NCBI GenBank assembly: GCA_032718475.1
Contig: JAUCBJ010005227.1
Span: forward strand, 1-44,675
Reading direction: 5' to 3'
From: Nemertoderma westbladi
Taxonomy: Eukaryota; Xenacoelomorpha; Nemertodermatida; Nemertodermatidae
DNA length: 44,675 bases
In this document: positions 30,656 through 41,300 of the stretch, piece by piece
Layout of the letters: the number at the start of each line of letters is the position of its first letter
Position numbering within the stretch: the stretch's first letter is position 1
Notes under the pieces: generated by a model
What the model saw: the letters and a program-made list of their open reading frames with translations, nothing else
What the model was told of the DNA's origin: nothing
Databases searched by the model: none
Made by a program: the position numbers and the translations under genes

Positions 30656-31160
30656 TACGCTACTGTTAAAGGGACATCACGCTACTATATGTATTATTTA
30701 ATATACGGTATGAGAGCAATATCGCACGAAGCAATGTCAGTGTGAAGAGGCAAGTCGTTTCCAAGGTCTACCCAGAGCTTGGTTTAGCCGAGACACGAGG
30801 ATCTGAACTTTGCATTCCTAATACTCTGCCTACCAATAATACTTGAATATAGTAGTGGCTTTATTGTACTTTAATAAGTACAGACATTTCATCTTACTGT
30901 AGTTACGTATTTATAATATAATACGGACAGTAAGGAAAGAGGAAAAGAATTATTTCTTGCCGTCGCACTAAATATAATATAAGTAATTACGTACGTAATA
31001 AACACGAATATATTGCACTATTCTACTAAATAATCGCTAAATAATATTCTACTAAATTAAATAAAACGATTATAATAAAATTACATAGTAATACATACAT
31101 AAATATAAAAATAATAAAATAATATAAAATAATAGAGTCACACGCCCACTCCGAACGATA

Positions 31161-31516
31161 TTAAGTTGGGGAGTCCCTAGATGTTGGTTGGATTAGGGAA
31201 GTGGTCGTGGGAAGAGTTTCTTGCCTTCCATAGTTTCCGGAGAGCTCTCTGTCTCTTTCCAGTAAACATAAACGACCCACTGGGCGATTGAGCTGTTGAG
31301 TCTCAAAGACTATCCCTGGTTTCTTAAAGTTTCGCCGCATGACGACGAGCTCTACTGATCGCACCAAACCATCGCTCGAGATATAAGTCTCGATGATACG
31401 TCCTGTTTGCCATCGCTTACGTGGGAGATCGGGGTCCACAATAAGCACCATGTCTCCAGCGCTGACGTTTTCTTGCTGCGCAAACCACTTAGTTAGAGTT
31501 GTAGAGTGGGCAGGTA
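31161..31516 (-). pseudogene. integrase C-terminal tail (DUF5641-like), out of frame
   Basis: Sequence such as SAGDMVLIVDPDLPRKRWQTG and YISSDGLVRSVELV is the typical last part of BEL/Pao polyproteins (DUF5641). It is shifted from the main integrase frame by a directly repeated 8-mer near 31498-31514 (TAGAGTTG then TAGAGT on plus). The frame ends at 31161 after a Ser/Thr-rich tail. Function would depend on the upstream integrase, so this copy cannot make a full-length enzyme. Confidence 0.75.
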
Positions 31517-32929
31517 GTGTTTCTCGAAATGGTCAGCGAAACGACGGGATAGCAACTGCATAAGTTGCCAAGTTCGACGGCAGTACTCGTCTCCATCTGT
31601 GATCTCCGATCGTGGGAGCATGGCTACGGGCTTCTTCAGTAGAAAGTGCGCGGGTGTTAGCGCTTCCAGGGAATCAGGATTTGAAGAGACTGGCATAAGC
31701 GGTCTTTCGTTGAGATAGGTGGCGATTTCCTCCATTAACGTCCGCAATAATTCGTCGGTGAGATAAGCGCGACAAGGCACAATAAAGTGGAACGCAGTCT
31801 TCACGCTTCTAATCAATCTCTCCCAACTTCCTCCCCACCAAGGGGCGTCGGCGGCGTTGAAGGTCCAGCTAGACGCTGTTATCTTTAGCTGATCATCCAC
31901 CTGTCTTTTGTTCCAGTCCTTCACGTAAGCTTGTATTTCGTTGTTGGCGCCAATGAAGTTCGTTCCCTTATCCGATCTCATCGTGTTACTGGTTCCGAAG
32001 CGAGCGATCTGTCGTCGTAAACTCAACACGAAGCTGTTGGTGGATAGATCGTTTACCATATCGAGATGGATAGCTCTACAAGTCATACAAACGAAGATGA
32101 CACACCATCTCTTGACTATAGTCCGGGCACGATATACTTCAATAGGGCCAAATAAATCCACACCGGTATTAGTAAAGGGTGGTTCATAGAAGCTTACTCT
32201 TTCCCTAGGTAATTCTGCCTCTCGCTGTGTTAAAGGCCTACTGAATGCTTTCCTACAGGGTATGCAGTTCCTAAGAACTTGGTTCAGAGCCCTACGGGGT
32301 TTATAAAAATAGTAGCGAGTTCGAATTTCGCTCAGAACTCGTTCTCTACCAGCATGGTACAGTTTGCTATGAACATCTACAATTATCTTGATTTGTATGT
32401 CAAGATTTCTAATAAGTATGGGAAACTTAGTGTCAAAGGATAATGGGGCGTTAGTGAGTCTATCTCCAACACGTATTAACCCATCTATCATGGTGCTAGA
32501 GAAGCGATCCCTTAAGCGCATCTGCGGATTTCTTAACAACAGGAAATACTTATCGGAATCCTCATAACATTGTAGTAGTCTCAGCATCTGTTTGTTGGTT
32601 TCATCATGCTCCTGGTAACTGATCTTCTCTTTTAGAAACCTGTCGGATATCTTGTACTTAGGAAGATCTTTAACAACATGGACTCGTGCAGATGTTGATG
32701 GAGCATCATCACTATTGGTCTTTGCCCCGGAGTAACGATGATGAAAACATCGTTTCAAATAGGTAACAGCTTTACAGAGCCGATTCCAGGAACTGTAGTG
32801 ACGTATCGCTCTCTGCAAGAGAGGTGAGAGTCCTTGCGCGATATCTGGTATTCCAGATTTCCAATCCTTGTCACGGATTTCCAAGACTTCTTTGGTCGTG
32901 GCGGTGGGTTTCTGATCTAAAGCATCCGC
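31493..32929 (-). pseudogene. pol, integrase part (BEL/Pao)
   Basis: This is in the same frame as gag-pol ORF2, separated from it by one TGA at 32930-32932. An N-terminal linker has YSSWNRLCKAVTYLKR. An integrase zinc finger follows (HSKLYHAG... with CIPC, near 32250-32370), then the catalytic core: TGVDLFGP (first Asp, near 32160), MRSDKGTNFIGA (second Asp, near 31970) and APWWGGSWERLI (Glu, near 31830). In the second block Lys stands where Asn is normal (SDNG). YLNERPLMP and LTPAHFLL then mark the C-terminal half. The frame closes at 31493 because of the 8-bp duplication. If translated alone it would need its own start; the first ATG is at 32884. In family members pol is one polyprotein. 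Confidence 0.85.
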
Positions 32930-35900
32930 TCAGGAAGTAAATAATACAGATAGATCAACCGCAGGTTTAAACAACTTCGATTTACTCGCTCGAGTTTTGG
33001 GTTTAACTTTCTCCGCTCCCTTGGCCTGTCTGATCTCTGCTGTTGTGAGGTGGGGAGGCCATTCTTCTTCTTCTTGGTAGAGAAAGTCGGGTCCTCCTAA
33101 CCATTCGGGAGTATTTACCAATTCCTTTGGAGTCGCTCCTCGGGAAGCGATGTCTGCTGGATTAATCGTTCCGGGGCAATGTCTCCATTGGTCCATCGTC
33201 GTGCGACTAAGTATGATGGCTACCCTGTTGGTAACGAAGACGCTGAACTGACAGACTTCATTGGTTATATACTCTAACACGAGTAAAGCGTCAGTCCAAT
33301 AGACAGTTTTCTCTAATGGATAGTCAATCTGTTCTGTTACATTCCGGCCGATGGCTGTAGCGTATAGAGCCGCCTTTAACTCCGCTCGAGGAACTTTCAA
33401 CTTGTTGTTGATTAATGCCTTAGAAGTAACCAAGGCGACTTTGATTCCATCCGGAGTTTCCACTCTTAGGTAGGCTACTATACCTATTCCCATATCGCTG
33501 GCGTCTCCAAACACATGGAGTTGATAGGAATACGTAGGGAGATCAGGACCAAAATATGAACGGGAAATTATAAAATCCTCGATAGCCGGTAGAGAATCTT
33601 CCCATTTCATCCACTTCTTTAATAATTCTCCCTTAAGTGGATCGTCCCATGAGTGGTTTTCAAGCCACATTTGTTGTACCAAACTCCGAGCAATCAATAT
33701 AACTGGGCTAATAAATCCCAATGGATCGAAATAAGTGCTCAGTATACTTAAGCAAATCCGTTTGGTTCGAACTGGATTATCTCGCTGTTTTAGTTGGAAA
33801 AACAGGATATCTCTCTCTGTGTCCCATTTCAAGCCGAGTGTCTTGGTTTCTGGCAGATCATCTTTGATCAAATCGAGATCTTTCGCTCCTCGATCCTCCG
33901 CAGGGATCGACTCCAGAAACTCACGGGAGTTGCTGGTGAATTTCGTTAATCGAAACCCACCTCTTTTTAAGCACTCTACCGTTCCTTTAGCGACCTCAAT
34001 GGCTTCTTCAACTGATGGAAGGGACTTCAGATTGTCGTCCATGTATATGTCCCTCTTGATGTTGTCGATCACTTCCTTAGAGAAGGCCTCTCGGTTGTCC
34101 TCTGCAGTGGTACGCACTACTGAACAGGCGTTGGAAGGGCTTGAGATTATACCAAAGGCCTGGATAGTCATCCAGTACTCCACCGGTTTCTGGTTGAGGT
34201 CTCCTTCGGGCCACCATAGAAATCGTAAGCTATCTCGATCCCTATCCAACACTTTGACTTGCAAGAACATGCCTTCTATATCGGAGGCGAAAGCAATCGA
34301 ATATTGTCTCAATCTTAAAAGAATTCCCAACAAAGATTGAAGTAAGTTGGGTCCGGGTAACAATTCAGAGTTAAGGGATTGACCCATGTAAAGAGCGGAG
34401 CCATCAAACACTACTCTCACTTCATTTGGTTTACCGGGTTTAGGAACGTAATGGTGAGTTAAATAATACGTTCTTTCAGTCACAGGTGTTTCTTCCGGTA
34501 CCCTCTCCGCGTATCCCTTATTAATAAATTTTTCCAGCTGTGTTTGATACATTGCTTTAACTGAAGAATTAGCCGTAAGGCGTCGATGGAGTTGCGCGAT
34601 TCTTTTTTCCGCCAAAGGTCTGTTATTGATGAACTTCGGTTCTTTCTTGCGAAAAGGTAAACCGACTTCATACCTACCTTGATCTTTGATGAAACGTGTA
34701 GTTGTCTCTTGGATCTGCTTGGCCCTTTCCTCTTCCACCGATAATGCTTTATCGTAGGAATTGGGCTCTACTGCCTCTTGCGTAAAGAATCGTACAGCAT
34801 GTTCATCTCGAGTCTTGGCATTACAACGCTCAATGACGTCATTTAACTCGTCGTTATAAGCTTCTCGTTCAGATGGATAAAGAAGTTGACATAAGTTTAC
34901 TTGGTTTTGCCAAGCCTCGTTTTCTTTAAGGAGATCGATGGTATTCTCCTCATCAAAAAGCTGGTGAATGTCGTCGTTATCTGAGGAGTATGGAGTTCCC
35001 TCAGTTAAATCGTCTCCTTCACTAGTATCCTCTTCCCATTCACTCACCTGGCAAACTCGCTCTTGCGGTAGTCTTTCTCTGAGTGTTCTACGGGAAGGTC
35101 CAGTAAAGTACCAACCTACTCTAGTTCTTACCGCATAGGTCTGTAGTGGCTGCGGTTGAGCAGGCCGTTTCTCTAATGTCTCCAGCGCCTCATGCGCGTT
35201 TTGGCCGATGAGTATTTGCACTCCAGGATAATCAGTCTGGAATCGAGGTATGTTAAGATGTTGGATGCTCTCATCCTCGTCCCAATTATAAAGGTCTGCT
35301 TGAGTAGTAGCGAAGTTCTTTATAGCCACCATTTTCACTGACCTGATGCTATGTTCTCCTAGTTCGTCCTGGGGGGTAGACAACGCTCCTACATAATAAT
35401 CCGCTGTTATTGTGGATTTCCAGACTTGCATAATGCCTGACATGTTGAGCGTAGTTCGGAACTTGGGTTGTCCAGCAAATATGTCTTCGGCTAGCTCTTG
35501 GTCGATGAATGTTCCTGTACTACCGGAGTCAAGGAGGGCGTTCACTACATAACTCCGTTTAGGTCCGTGAACCCTTACCTGTACCACAGGAAATTCTCTA
35601 ATCCCTACATTGGAAGATGGCTCTTTCCAAGATGGTTGTCGTTCAGAAGTAGTTAGAGTGAGGTCGCTGTCTGTATCTTTTTCATATGTGAGTGCTCGAT
35701 ACACTGCGGTATTTATCATGTAACAGGATTCGTTTTCGTCAGAGAACTCGTCTGTATAGAATCCTTCCATCTCAGATTGATCAGTGTCGTTTACATCACT
35801 GAATTGGACATGTAGCTCGGAATCACTTACCTGATTCGGACTATTTCGCTCGAATTCAGTGTGCAACAAGATATGATGTTTCGCACCACACTTTGCACAC

Positions 35901-38620
35901 CTTATGTCAGAGAAACAGGTTCGCCGTTGGTGTCCTTGTCTGAGGCAATTATAACATAACCGCTTATCCCACATGACTTCGCGTCTCTCAGTTAATGATT
36001 TCTTTAGAAATTCATCACACATATTCAAACGGTGGGTCCCGTCGCATAGCGCACATTTCGGTTTGATGTTACTTACTTTATTCTGAGTCACATTGTGTAC
36101 ACTTGCTTTTTCTTCGGGCTTTCTCACCTGAATTCTCTTGGGAGACGTAGGAGGAGTTTTTCTTACCTGTTCTCTCCTGTCATTTGTTTGAGACTTGAAT
36201 TTACTCACCTGATCTTTAGGCATTTTATTCACGTAATAAGATCTATCAGTGTCCTTCCCGCTATCTTCTCCTTGAGAAGTCTGGCTTTCGCCGTCGTCTG
36301 TGTAACACACTGGTGTTACCTTTCTCCTAGAGACGGGTTTTTCACTTACCTTGTTTTCCGGTGTCTTCTCTCTGGATTGCTTGAGGAGTTGCAATTTCAC
36401 TTCTCCATCCAGGAATGACATGAGATCTGCCATGGTAGGGTCTCGTTGTTGTTGTTCCATCATATATAGTACTTTCTTATCCCAGCGTGTGCCTACCCCA
36501 CCTTTCGGTAAAGTAGAAGCCACAGCTCCAATGACCATAGAACTTTGGTATTCATGAGACTTACCTAACCAATCTAATTGTCTACAGATCTCTTGAATCT
36601 CATCGGAAAACTCTATTATCCCACTGCTGATGAACTTTCTGGGCGCTACTAATTTTGCATATAAATACTTAGCGATATTATTCCTATTACCATACCTGAT
36701 GTTTAGTGTGTCCCAAACTTGTCTTAATCCATCTGGATGTCCAATAAACTTTAACGCCATTAACTTGGGGGATCCTTCCAAGCACTCGATGAGGAATCTA
36801 AGTTTCTCTCCATTAGACAGTACAGAGTTCTGGATGTTATCTTTGTAATATTCATTAAAAGGTAACCATTTCATCTCATCTCCATTGAACTTGACGATCT
36901 CTCCCACCTTTACCGCTTGCCGGGCTTCGGTTCTAGCCATTTGAGGCGTAAAACTTTCTTGGGCCATCGTGTTATTTAATATCGAGTTATCGGTATATAA
37001 ATTTTTCGGATTATAATCCGGTCTATAGGGAATATCATTATCAACAGGTCTATAATTACCCTTAATAGGGTTCACTATAGGAGTTTCTACTTCGCTAGCA
37101 GTATAGTTGCGTGTAGGCTCCACACCTTGCGCATGTGGTACTTCAGACCTAACAGGTTGACACATTGTTACAGAGGGTGGTGGTATACCTTTTTGTGTGT
37201 TCACTAATTTATCGCGCTCTAGCGCGATACTTTGCTGCACTTCTTGCAACTCTAGTCTACTTTCCCTTACTGTGCCCTTAAATTGCTGAACAGTCTCCTG
37301 CATCTGCCCGAGCAGGAGATCCATCCCCCGCCGTCTCTCGTCCACCCATTCGACCGCAGAAGCGGGAGTCGCCAACGATGTAGCGGGCGGACGAGGGACA
37401 ACGGGCGACAAATTATGAATATTTCGCTCGGGGTCCAGGACCTGAACTGTCTCCTGGGCAGTTCTACGGGGCACAGGTAGCTTAGTGCTATGTAGAGGGA
37501 ATTTAGAGGTAACTTCAGGGAGTACAGGTGTGTCTATCACCGAAGGGGTGATTTCGAGAACAAGCCTAATTGTTTCAGGCTCATCTACTATAGTAGGGAG
37601 TCTTTCGATTTTAATTATTTGGTCTGTGGGTTCTGTACTGCCTAAGTTGGTGTTATTTAGTTGCCTTCTAACCGCTGGAGGCAAATCAGGCAATTTCTGA
37701 CGGTGGAATGTTCTTTTACGTCTGCTTAGGCGAGATCGATTTCCTCCGCCTTCAATGTCGGTGGTATCGCCTTCCTCAGATGATGTATAACCTTGTCGTT
37801 TGGGAGTAGATCGACTCATCATCTGCATATTACTAGCTGTTAACTGTTTATTTATGCAGTCTTGATTCTCCTGAATGTTTTCCAATTCTAATTGGATGGT
37901 TTCTTCAGCCGCTCTCCGTTCTGCTTCTGCCACTGCCTCTGCCGCTTTTCTTTCCGCTTCGGCCGCTGCCATTGCCGCCTTTCGTTCTGCTTCTGCCGCT
38001 TTTGCCTCTGCCGCTGCCTCTGCCGCTGCCGCTTTTCTTTCTGCTTCTGCAGCTACCACTGCTGCTGCTACTGCCGCTGCCTTTCTGTCTTCTATACGTT
38101 TTTTCTTTACTTGTTCTTCCTTTTCTCTAGCGATGCGGAGTTGTTCATCGAATTTAGCTTGGTTCGCCGCTAACCTATCTACATCTATTGCATCCAACAC
38201 ACGCTGGGCTCCTTCACTATTAGGGCTAAGTCCATCTAGCCTTCTCCTCAACTCTTCATCTCCCAAAAAACGCTGATAGTCTGACAGATAGATGTCAATG
38301 GCATCCTTCTTATGCGGTTTCTCTGCCGTCGCTTCACTTTCCACTTGGGAAAAAGTAGCGTCCGTTGATTCTCCATGGGTTGAGCGCGCCTCCAACTGAG
38401 CTTTCCACTGAGCTGCTCCTTGAACCTGGCGATTCACTCGTTGAAACCAAGTCTTTACGGCAACTTGCAACGACGTGTCTTGTCTTCTTTTAGAAGCCTC
38501 CTCAAAGGCTGATAAGATTAGCCTAATTCGCAGAATTCTTTCTCTAACTTGATAAAGCAGTTGTCCCTGCTCTTGAGGTCCTTTAGGTTGTTGAAACAGT
38601 TGTTTTTCTACTCGCTCCAT
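32930..38620 (-). CDS. ORF2: gag-pol polyprotein of BEL/Pao type
   Basis: 1896 codons from ATG 38618-38620. Residues 1-160 are helical. About 165-240 is an Ala/Glu/Lys/Arg coiled coil built from AEAERKAA-type repeats, and 240-570 is a low-complexity linker. About 580-757 is a DUF1759-like capsid (FNEYYKDNIQNS, LSNGEKLRFLIECLEG). CCHC knuckles follow at about 855-920 (CYNCLRQGHQRRTC, CAKCGAKHH). The aspartic protease has LLDSGSTGTFID near 1030. RT has ASDIEGMFLQV (motif A) near 1445 and YMDD near 1527. RNase H (Peptidase_A17/Pao region) has VFGDASDMGIG near 1702. The end is premature at a TGA; integrase follows in the same frame. The gag part is about 850 residues, long for the family. The first ATG overlaps the end of ORF1, as in coupled or leaky initiation. 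Confidence 0.9.
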   Translation of the reverse strand: MERVEKQLFQQPKGPQEQGQLLYQVRERILRIRLILSAFEEASKRRQDTSLQVAVKTWFQRVNRQVQGAAQWKAQLEARSTHGESTDATFSQVESEATAEKPHKKDAIDIYLSDYQRFLGDEELRRRLDGLSPNSEGAQRVLDAIDVDRLAANQAKFDEQLRIAREKEEQVKKKRIEDRKAAAVAAAVVAAEAERKAAAAEAAAEAKAAEAERKAAMAAAEAERKAAEAVAEAERRAAEETIQLELENIQENQDCINKQLTASNMQMMSRSTPKRQGYTSSEEGDTTDIEGGGNRSRLSRRKRTFHRQKLPDLPPAVRRQLNNTNLGSTEPTDQIIKIERLPTIVDEPETIRLVLEITPSVIDTPVLPEVTSKFPLHSTKLPVPRRTAQETVQVLDPERNIHNLSPVVPRPPATSLATPASAVEWVDERRRGMDLLLGQMQETVQQFKGTVRESRLELQEVQQSIALERDKLVNTQKGIPPPSVTMCQPVRSEVPHAQGVEPTRNYTASEVETPIVNPIKGNYRPVDNDIPYRPDYNPKNLYTDNSILNNTMAQESFTPQMARTEARQAVKVGEIVKFNGDEMKWLPFNEYYKDNIQNSVLSNGEKLRFLIECLEGSPKLMALKFIGHPDGLRQVWDTLNIRYGNRNNIAKYLYAKLVAPRKFISSGIIEFSDEIQEICRQLDWLGKSHEYQSSMVIGAVASTLPKGGVGTRWDKKVLYMMEQQQRDPTMADLMSFLDGEVKLQLLKQSREKTPENKVSEKPVSRRKVTPVCYTDDGESQTSQGEDSGKDTDRSYYVNKMPKDQVSKFKSQTNDRREQVRKTPPTSPKRIQVRKPEEKASVHNVTQNKVSNIKPKCALCDGTHRLNMCDEFLKKSLTERREVMWDKRLCYNCLRQGHQRRTCFSDIRCAKCGAKHHILLHTEFERNSPNQVSDSELHVQFSDVNDTDQSEMEGFYTDEFSDENESCYMINTAVYRALTYEKDTDSDLTLTTSERQPSWKEPSSNVGIREFPVVQVRVHGPKRSYVVNALLDSGSTGTFIDQELAEDIFAGQPKFRTTLNMSGIMQVWKSTITADYYVGALSTPQDELGEHSIRSVKMVAIKNFATTQADLYNWDEDESIQHLNIPRFQTDYPGVQILIGQNAHEALETLEKRPAQPQPLQTYAVRTRVGWYFTGPSRRTLRERLPQERVCQVSEWEEDTSEGDDLTEGTPYSSDNDDIHQLFDEENTIDLLKENEAWQNQVNLCQLLYPSEREAYNDELNDVIERCNAKTRDEHAVRFFTQEAVEPNSYDKALSVEEERAKQIQETTTRFIKDQGRYEVGLPFRKKEPKFINNRPLAEKRIAQLHRRLTANSSVKAMYQTQLEKFINKGYAERVPEETPVTERTYYLTHHYVPKPGKPNEVRVVFDGSALYMGQSLNSELLPGPNLLQSLLGILLRLRQYSIAFASDIEGMFLQVKVLDRDRDSLRFLWWPEGDLNQKPVEYWMTIQAFGIISSPSNACSVVRTTAEDNREAFSKEVIDNIKRDIYMDDNLKSLPSVEEAIEVAKGTVECLKRGGFRLTKFTSNSREFLESIPAEDRGAKDLDLIKDDLPETKTLGLKWDTERDILFFQLKQRDNPVRTKRICLSILSTYFDPLGFISPVILIARSLVQQMWLENHSWDDPLKGELLKKWMKWEDSLPAIEDFIISRSYFGPDLPTYSYQLHVFGDASDMGIGIVAYLRVETPDGIKVALVTSKALINNKLKVPRAELKAALYATAIGRNVTEQIDYPLEKTVYWTDALLVLEYITNEVCQFSVFVTNRVAIILSRTTMDQWRHCPGTINPADIASRGATPKELVNTPEWLGGPDFLYQEEEEWPPHLTTAEIRQAKGAEKVKPKTRASKSKLFKPAVDLSVLFTS

Positions 38621-39060
38621 AGAGCTCTAGTTGATCGCTGACTTCTCGCCCAATCGATCTGGTGTTCTTCCACCGCGATCAATAACCTAGTGAGTACGGC
38701 TGCAGGAAGGATGAGAAGGGGATCCGTATAAACCGCATCCGTCATCTCTGCTCCGCGCTCGGGTGTCAGCTCTACAGTATCCTCACTACTGGAGCTGTTG
38801 GGCCGCTGAGAAATAAGTTCTTGGCTCGCGGGTTGTTGCTGTTCCGCTGCTTCTTGGTCCCGCTTGACCTGAGCTCGAGTGCCTATGATAGACCTACGAT
38901 GTTGGACCAGCCTAGGTTCTGTTATTACTACTGGAGGGATAACCTTCCTCACAGTGGGAGGTGAACTGAACTTACGACCAGACGATTTTACATCTCTATC
39001 TGAGTCGCAGATAGTTACATCTAATAGGCTGTCTGACAGGTTCTGCTTAGTATCAGACAT
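38608..39060 (-). CDS. ORF1: small protein upstream of gag, unknown family
   Basis: 150 codons from an ATG at 39060. The product is polar and Ser/Glu/Gln-rich (SSSSEDTVELTPERG), with one moderately hydrophobic helix near residues 113-130 (LLILPAAVLTRLLIAVEE). Its TAG stop overlaps the start of ORF2 by 13 bases in a different frame, so termination-reinitiation or frameshifting could link the two. It may be the first part of gag or a separate accessory protein. I know no similar family. Its open frame and exact overlap with gag make chance unlikely, but there is no direct proof of expression. Confidence 0.5.
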   Translation of the reverse strand: MSDTKQNLSDSLLDVTICDSDRDVKSSGRKFSSPPTVRKVIPPVVITEPRLVQHRRSIIGTRAQVKRDQEAAEQQQPASQELISQRPNSSSSEDTVELTPERGAEMTDAVYTDPLLILPAAVLTRLLIAVEEHQIDWARSQRSTRALWSE

Positions 39061-40374
39061 GTTTGTGAGTAAGTACAGTTGAATGCCTACTGCTATATTA
39101 CAGTCTAAGCAAGTCTAGTAATTCAGTATTAACTGCTAGCCTAGTAATTAATTACCGATACTGCTACTCAGTATAGTGTGATATATATAATATATTAAAA
39201 TACCAGTATGCTTATAGTATATATAAGTATTATTACAGACTAGGTTTATCTCAGAATACCGGTATAATTTTAGCACAAATATATATAAATATATAATAGG
39301 CCTATCGGGAATACCGGTATACAGCTTACAGTTTGTAGTATAGATAATTCTGGACTAGAATTAATTACAAGTACCGGTATAATTTCAGCCTAAATTTACA
39401 GAAATAAAGATAATAGGCCTATCGTAAATACCGGTATATCAATTATTTTAAATAATTGAATTTCTGAATTTTAGGGTTACTTTGTTACTTTACTTACTTT
39501 ATTACCGTTATTTGAGCAGTAGTCCAACTGATATTGAGACCTAATTGTTGTATGGCAGGCCTACTATTTATAAATCGTTTGAGTTGATTTATAATATATA
39601 TATACCCGTTTAATGGGTTTTGTCAATGTTGAAATAAATGTTATTATTTCTGGGGGGTAATCACTGCACAAAGCGGTACGCTTTCAGTGAAGTGTTACTT
39701 ATAAGACACTAAAACAAATAATGCTAATTTACCTAAGTTACTTAATACTACAAATTACGTACGATTCGGGTTGAGATTACAATCTCTAAATAAACACAAA
39801 AATTTACAAAAAACACAAAATACGAATTTTTAGGGTAATTTTACAAGAAGTCTACAAACCAGCCTAACAAAGGGTTAGAATCTGGTTATTACAACGAACA
39901 GGGTACTACGGTATTTGAAAATAATAAGTAGTAGTAAATACACTGCGTTGTCCAGATAGGAAAATACCACCGCCTGACGACCTATAGCCGTATCGCTATA
40001 GGTTCTACGTTATGTATCACGGAGTGTTCCTACCTAGAAGCTAATAGAGCTAATCGAAGGTGCCTATCAACCACTTTACAACACAAATATAATGCCTACA
40101 ATAATTACTTTCGGAAAGCACTGTACACTAAACCCTAAATTAGGTACGAGTACTTGTACAACAGATAATCAGTAGTTAAATATACTTGAACAGCTAAAAG
40201 AACCACGGCATCTGCTGGAGTGACCGGTGCACAAAATCACCAGTCTTTACCTACGCCAAGCAGCCCGTGTAGTACCGGGGTTAATTTAACTATAGCGGTA
40301 TGTATAACAAACACAATTACTGTAGGAACAAACTTGGGGAATGAATGTTGCGGATAATCGCATAAACTCTGAAT

Positions 40375-40950
40375 AATAAATATTACGCTACGCGTACAAA
40401 CTACTCAAACAAAATGCAGACCGAACACTGACAGACTACTATCAAGCCTAAACAAACTACGGTATATGCAGACTCCGAAATAATTAGGTAGTATGCGTTC
40501 TAACCCAGTAGTACGACTTATTCTTTAATTGGGGGTTTACCTTACAGCATTCGCTGCCCCTACTTCCTAACCGTTCTTTATCGGACAAGTGATCTACACA
40601 CGCTGCAATCCGTTCAGACCCAACAACAGCCAGACAACTATCCAGCCTACAAATTATCTAAATAAAATTATACGCTACCCGTACAGACTTACACAAACAA
40701 AGTACAGACTAAACGATGGCAGACTACTCTCAAGCCTAAATAAACTACAGGACATGCAGACTCCGAAATAATTAGGTAGTATGCGTTCTAACCCAGTAGT
40801 ACGACTTATTCTTTAATTGGGGGTTTACCTTACAGCATTCGCTGCCCCTACTTCCTAACCGTTCTTTATCGGACAGATGATCTACACACACTGCAATCCG
40901 TTCAGACTTAACAGCAATCAGACAACAGCTCAGCCTACAAATTGTCTGTA
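40375..40950. repeat. direct repeat, 2 x about 288 bp, in the leader
   Basis: AGACTACT...CAAGCCTAAA.AAACTAC occurs at 40433 and 40721. The downstream block GACTCCGAAATAATTAGGTA and the following 120 bp are nearly identical between the two. Unit borders are near 40375, 40662 and 40950. Confidence 0.85.
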
Positions 40951-41124
40951 CAATCTGATCAGGCTTACACGTCTTCTGTTCAATACTGGCCTACAAACAA
41001 ATAAAACTTGACAGAAATAAGTAAAATCTCAATAAAAAACCAGGGCGGCCGTTCCCTGATTAAGTACTAAGACCTACCGGTATACAACAATCAAATCGAA
41101 TAATACTAATGTACTTATACGGGA

Positions 41125-41250
41125 AGTACCGGTTAGGACAGTTAGGCCTACGGACCTACAGAAGTACCGGTTCTGGCAGTTGGACCTACGGGCCTACAGC
41201 AGTACCGGTTCTGGCAGTTGGGCCTACTGACCTACAGAAGTACCGGTTCA
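41125..41250. repeat. 38-bp tandem repeat with ACCGGT motif, 3.3 copies
   Basis: Units start at 41125, 41163, 41201 and 41239 with AGTACCGGTT followed by CAGTTGG.CCTAC. It lies 70-190 bases from the 5' LTR, where packaging or dimerisation signals of LTR elements often lie. ACCGGT is self-complementary. Confidence 0.85.
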
Positions 41251-41277
41251 AGTTTACCGGTTGACCGGTATTTTCAA

Positions 41278-41300
41278 CTTTATTGCTTACTGCAATAAAG
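41278..41300. other. perfect hairpin next to the 5' LTR
   Basis: CTTTATTGC and GCAATAAAG form a perfect 9-bp stem with a 5-base loop, 18-40 bases inside the LTR border, close to where the primer binding site is expected. It may be RNA structure for priming or packaging, or chance. Confidence 0.5.

Larger units (their letters stand above)
29513..31160. other. non-coding gap between pol and ORF3
   Basis: 1.65 kb with no long frame, inside the giant element. It contains a direct repeat of about 130 bp (starting near 30341 and 30523; shared TGTCTGGGGAC, ATATCGGT and CGATATCTTAAT blocks). A TATATAA-type stretch on minus (29545-29554) lies about 35 bases before the ORF3 start. AT content rises sharply at 31000-31140. 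It may hold splice or promoter signals for making ORF3 mRNA. Confidence 0.5.

Noticed and set aside
37875-38276. Plus-strand Ala/Ser-rich protein
   Set aside because: Antisense of the Ala/Glu coiled coil in gag.
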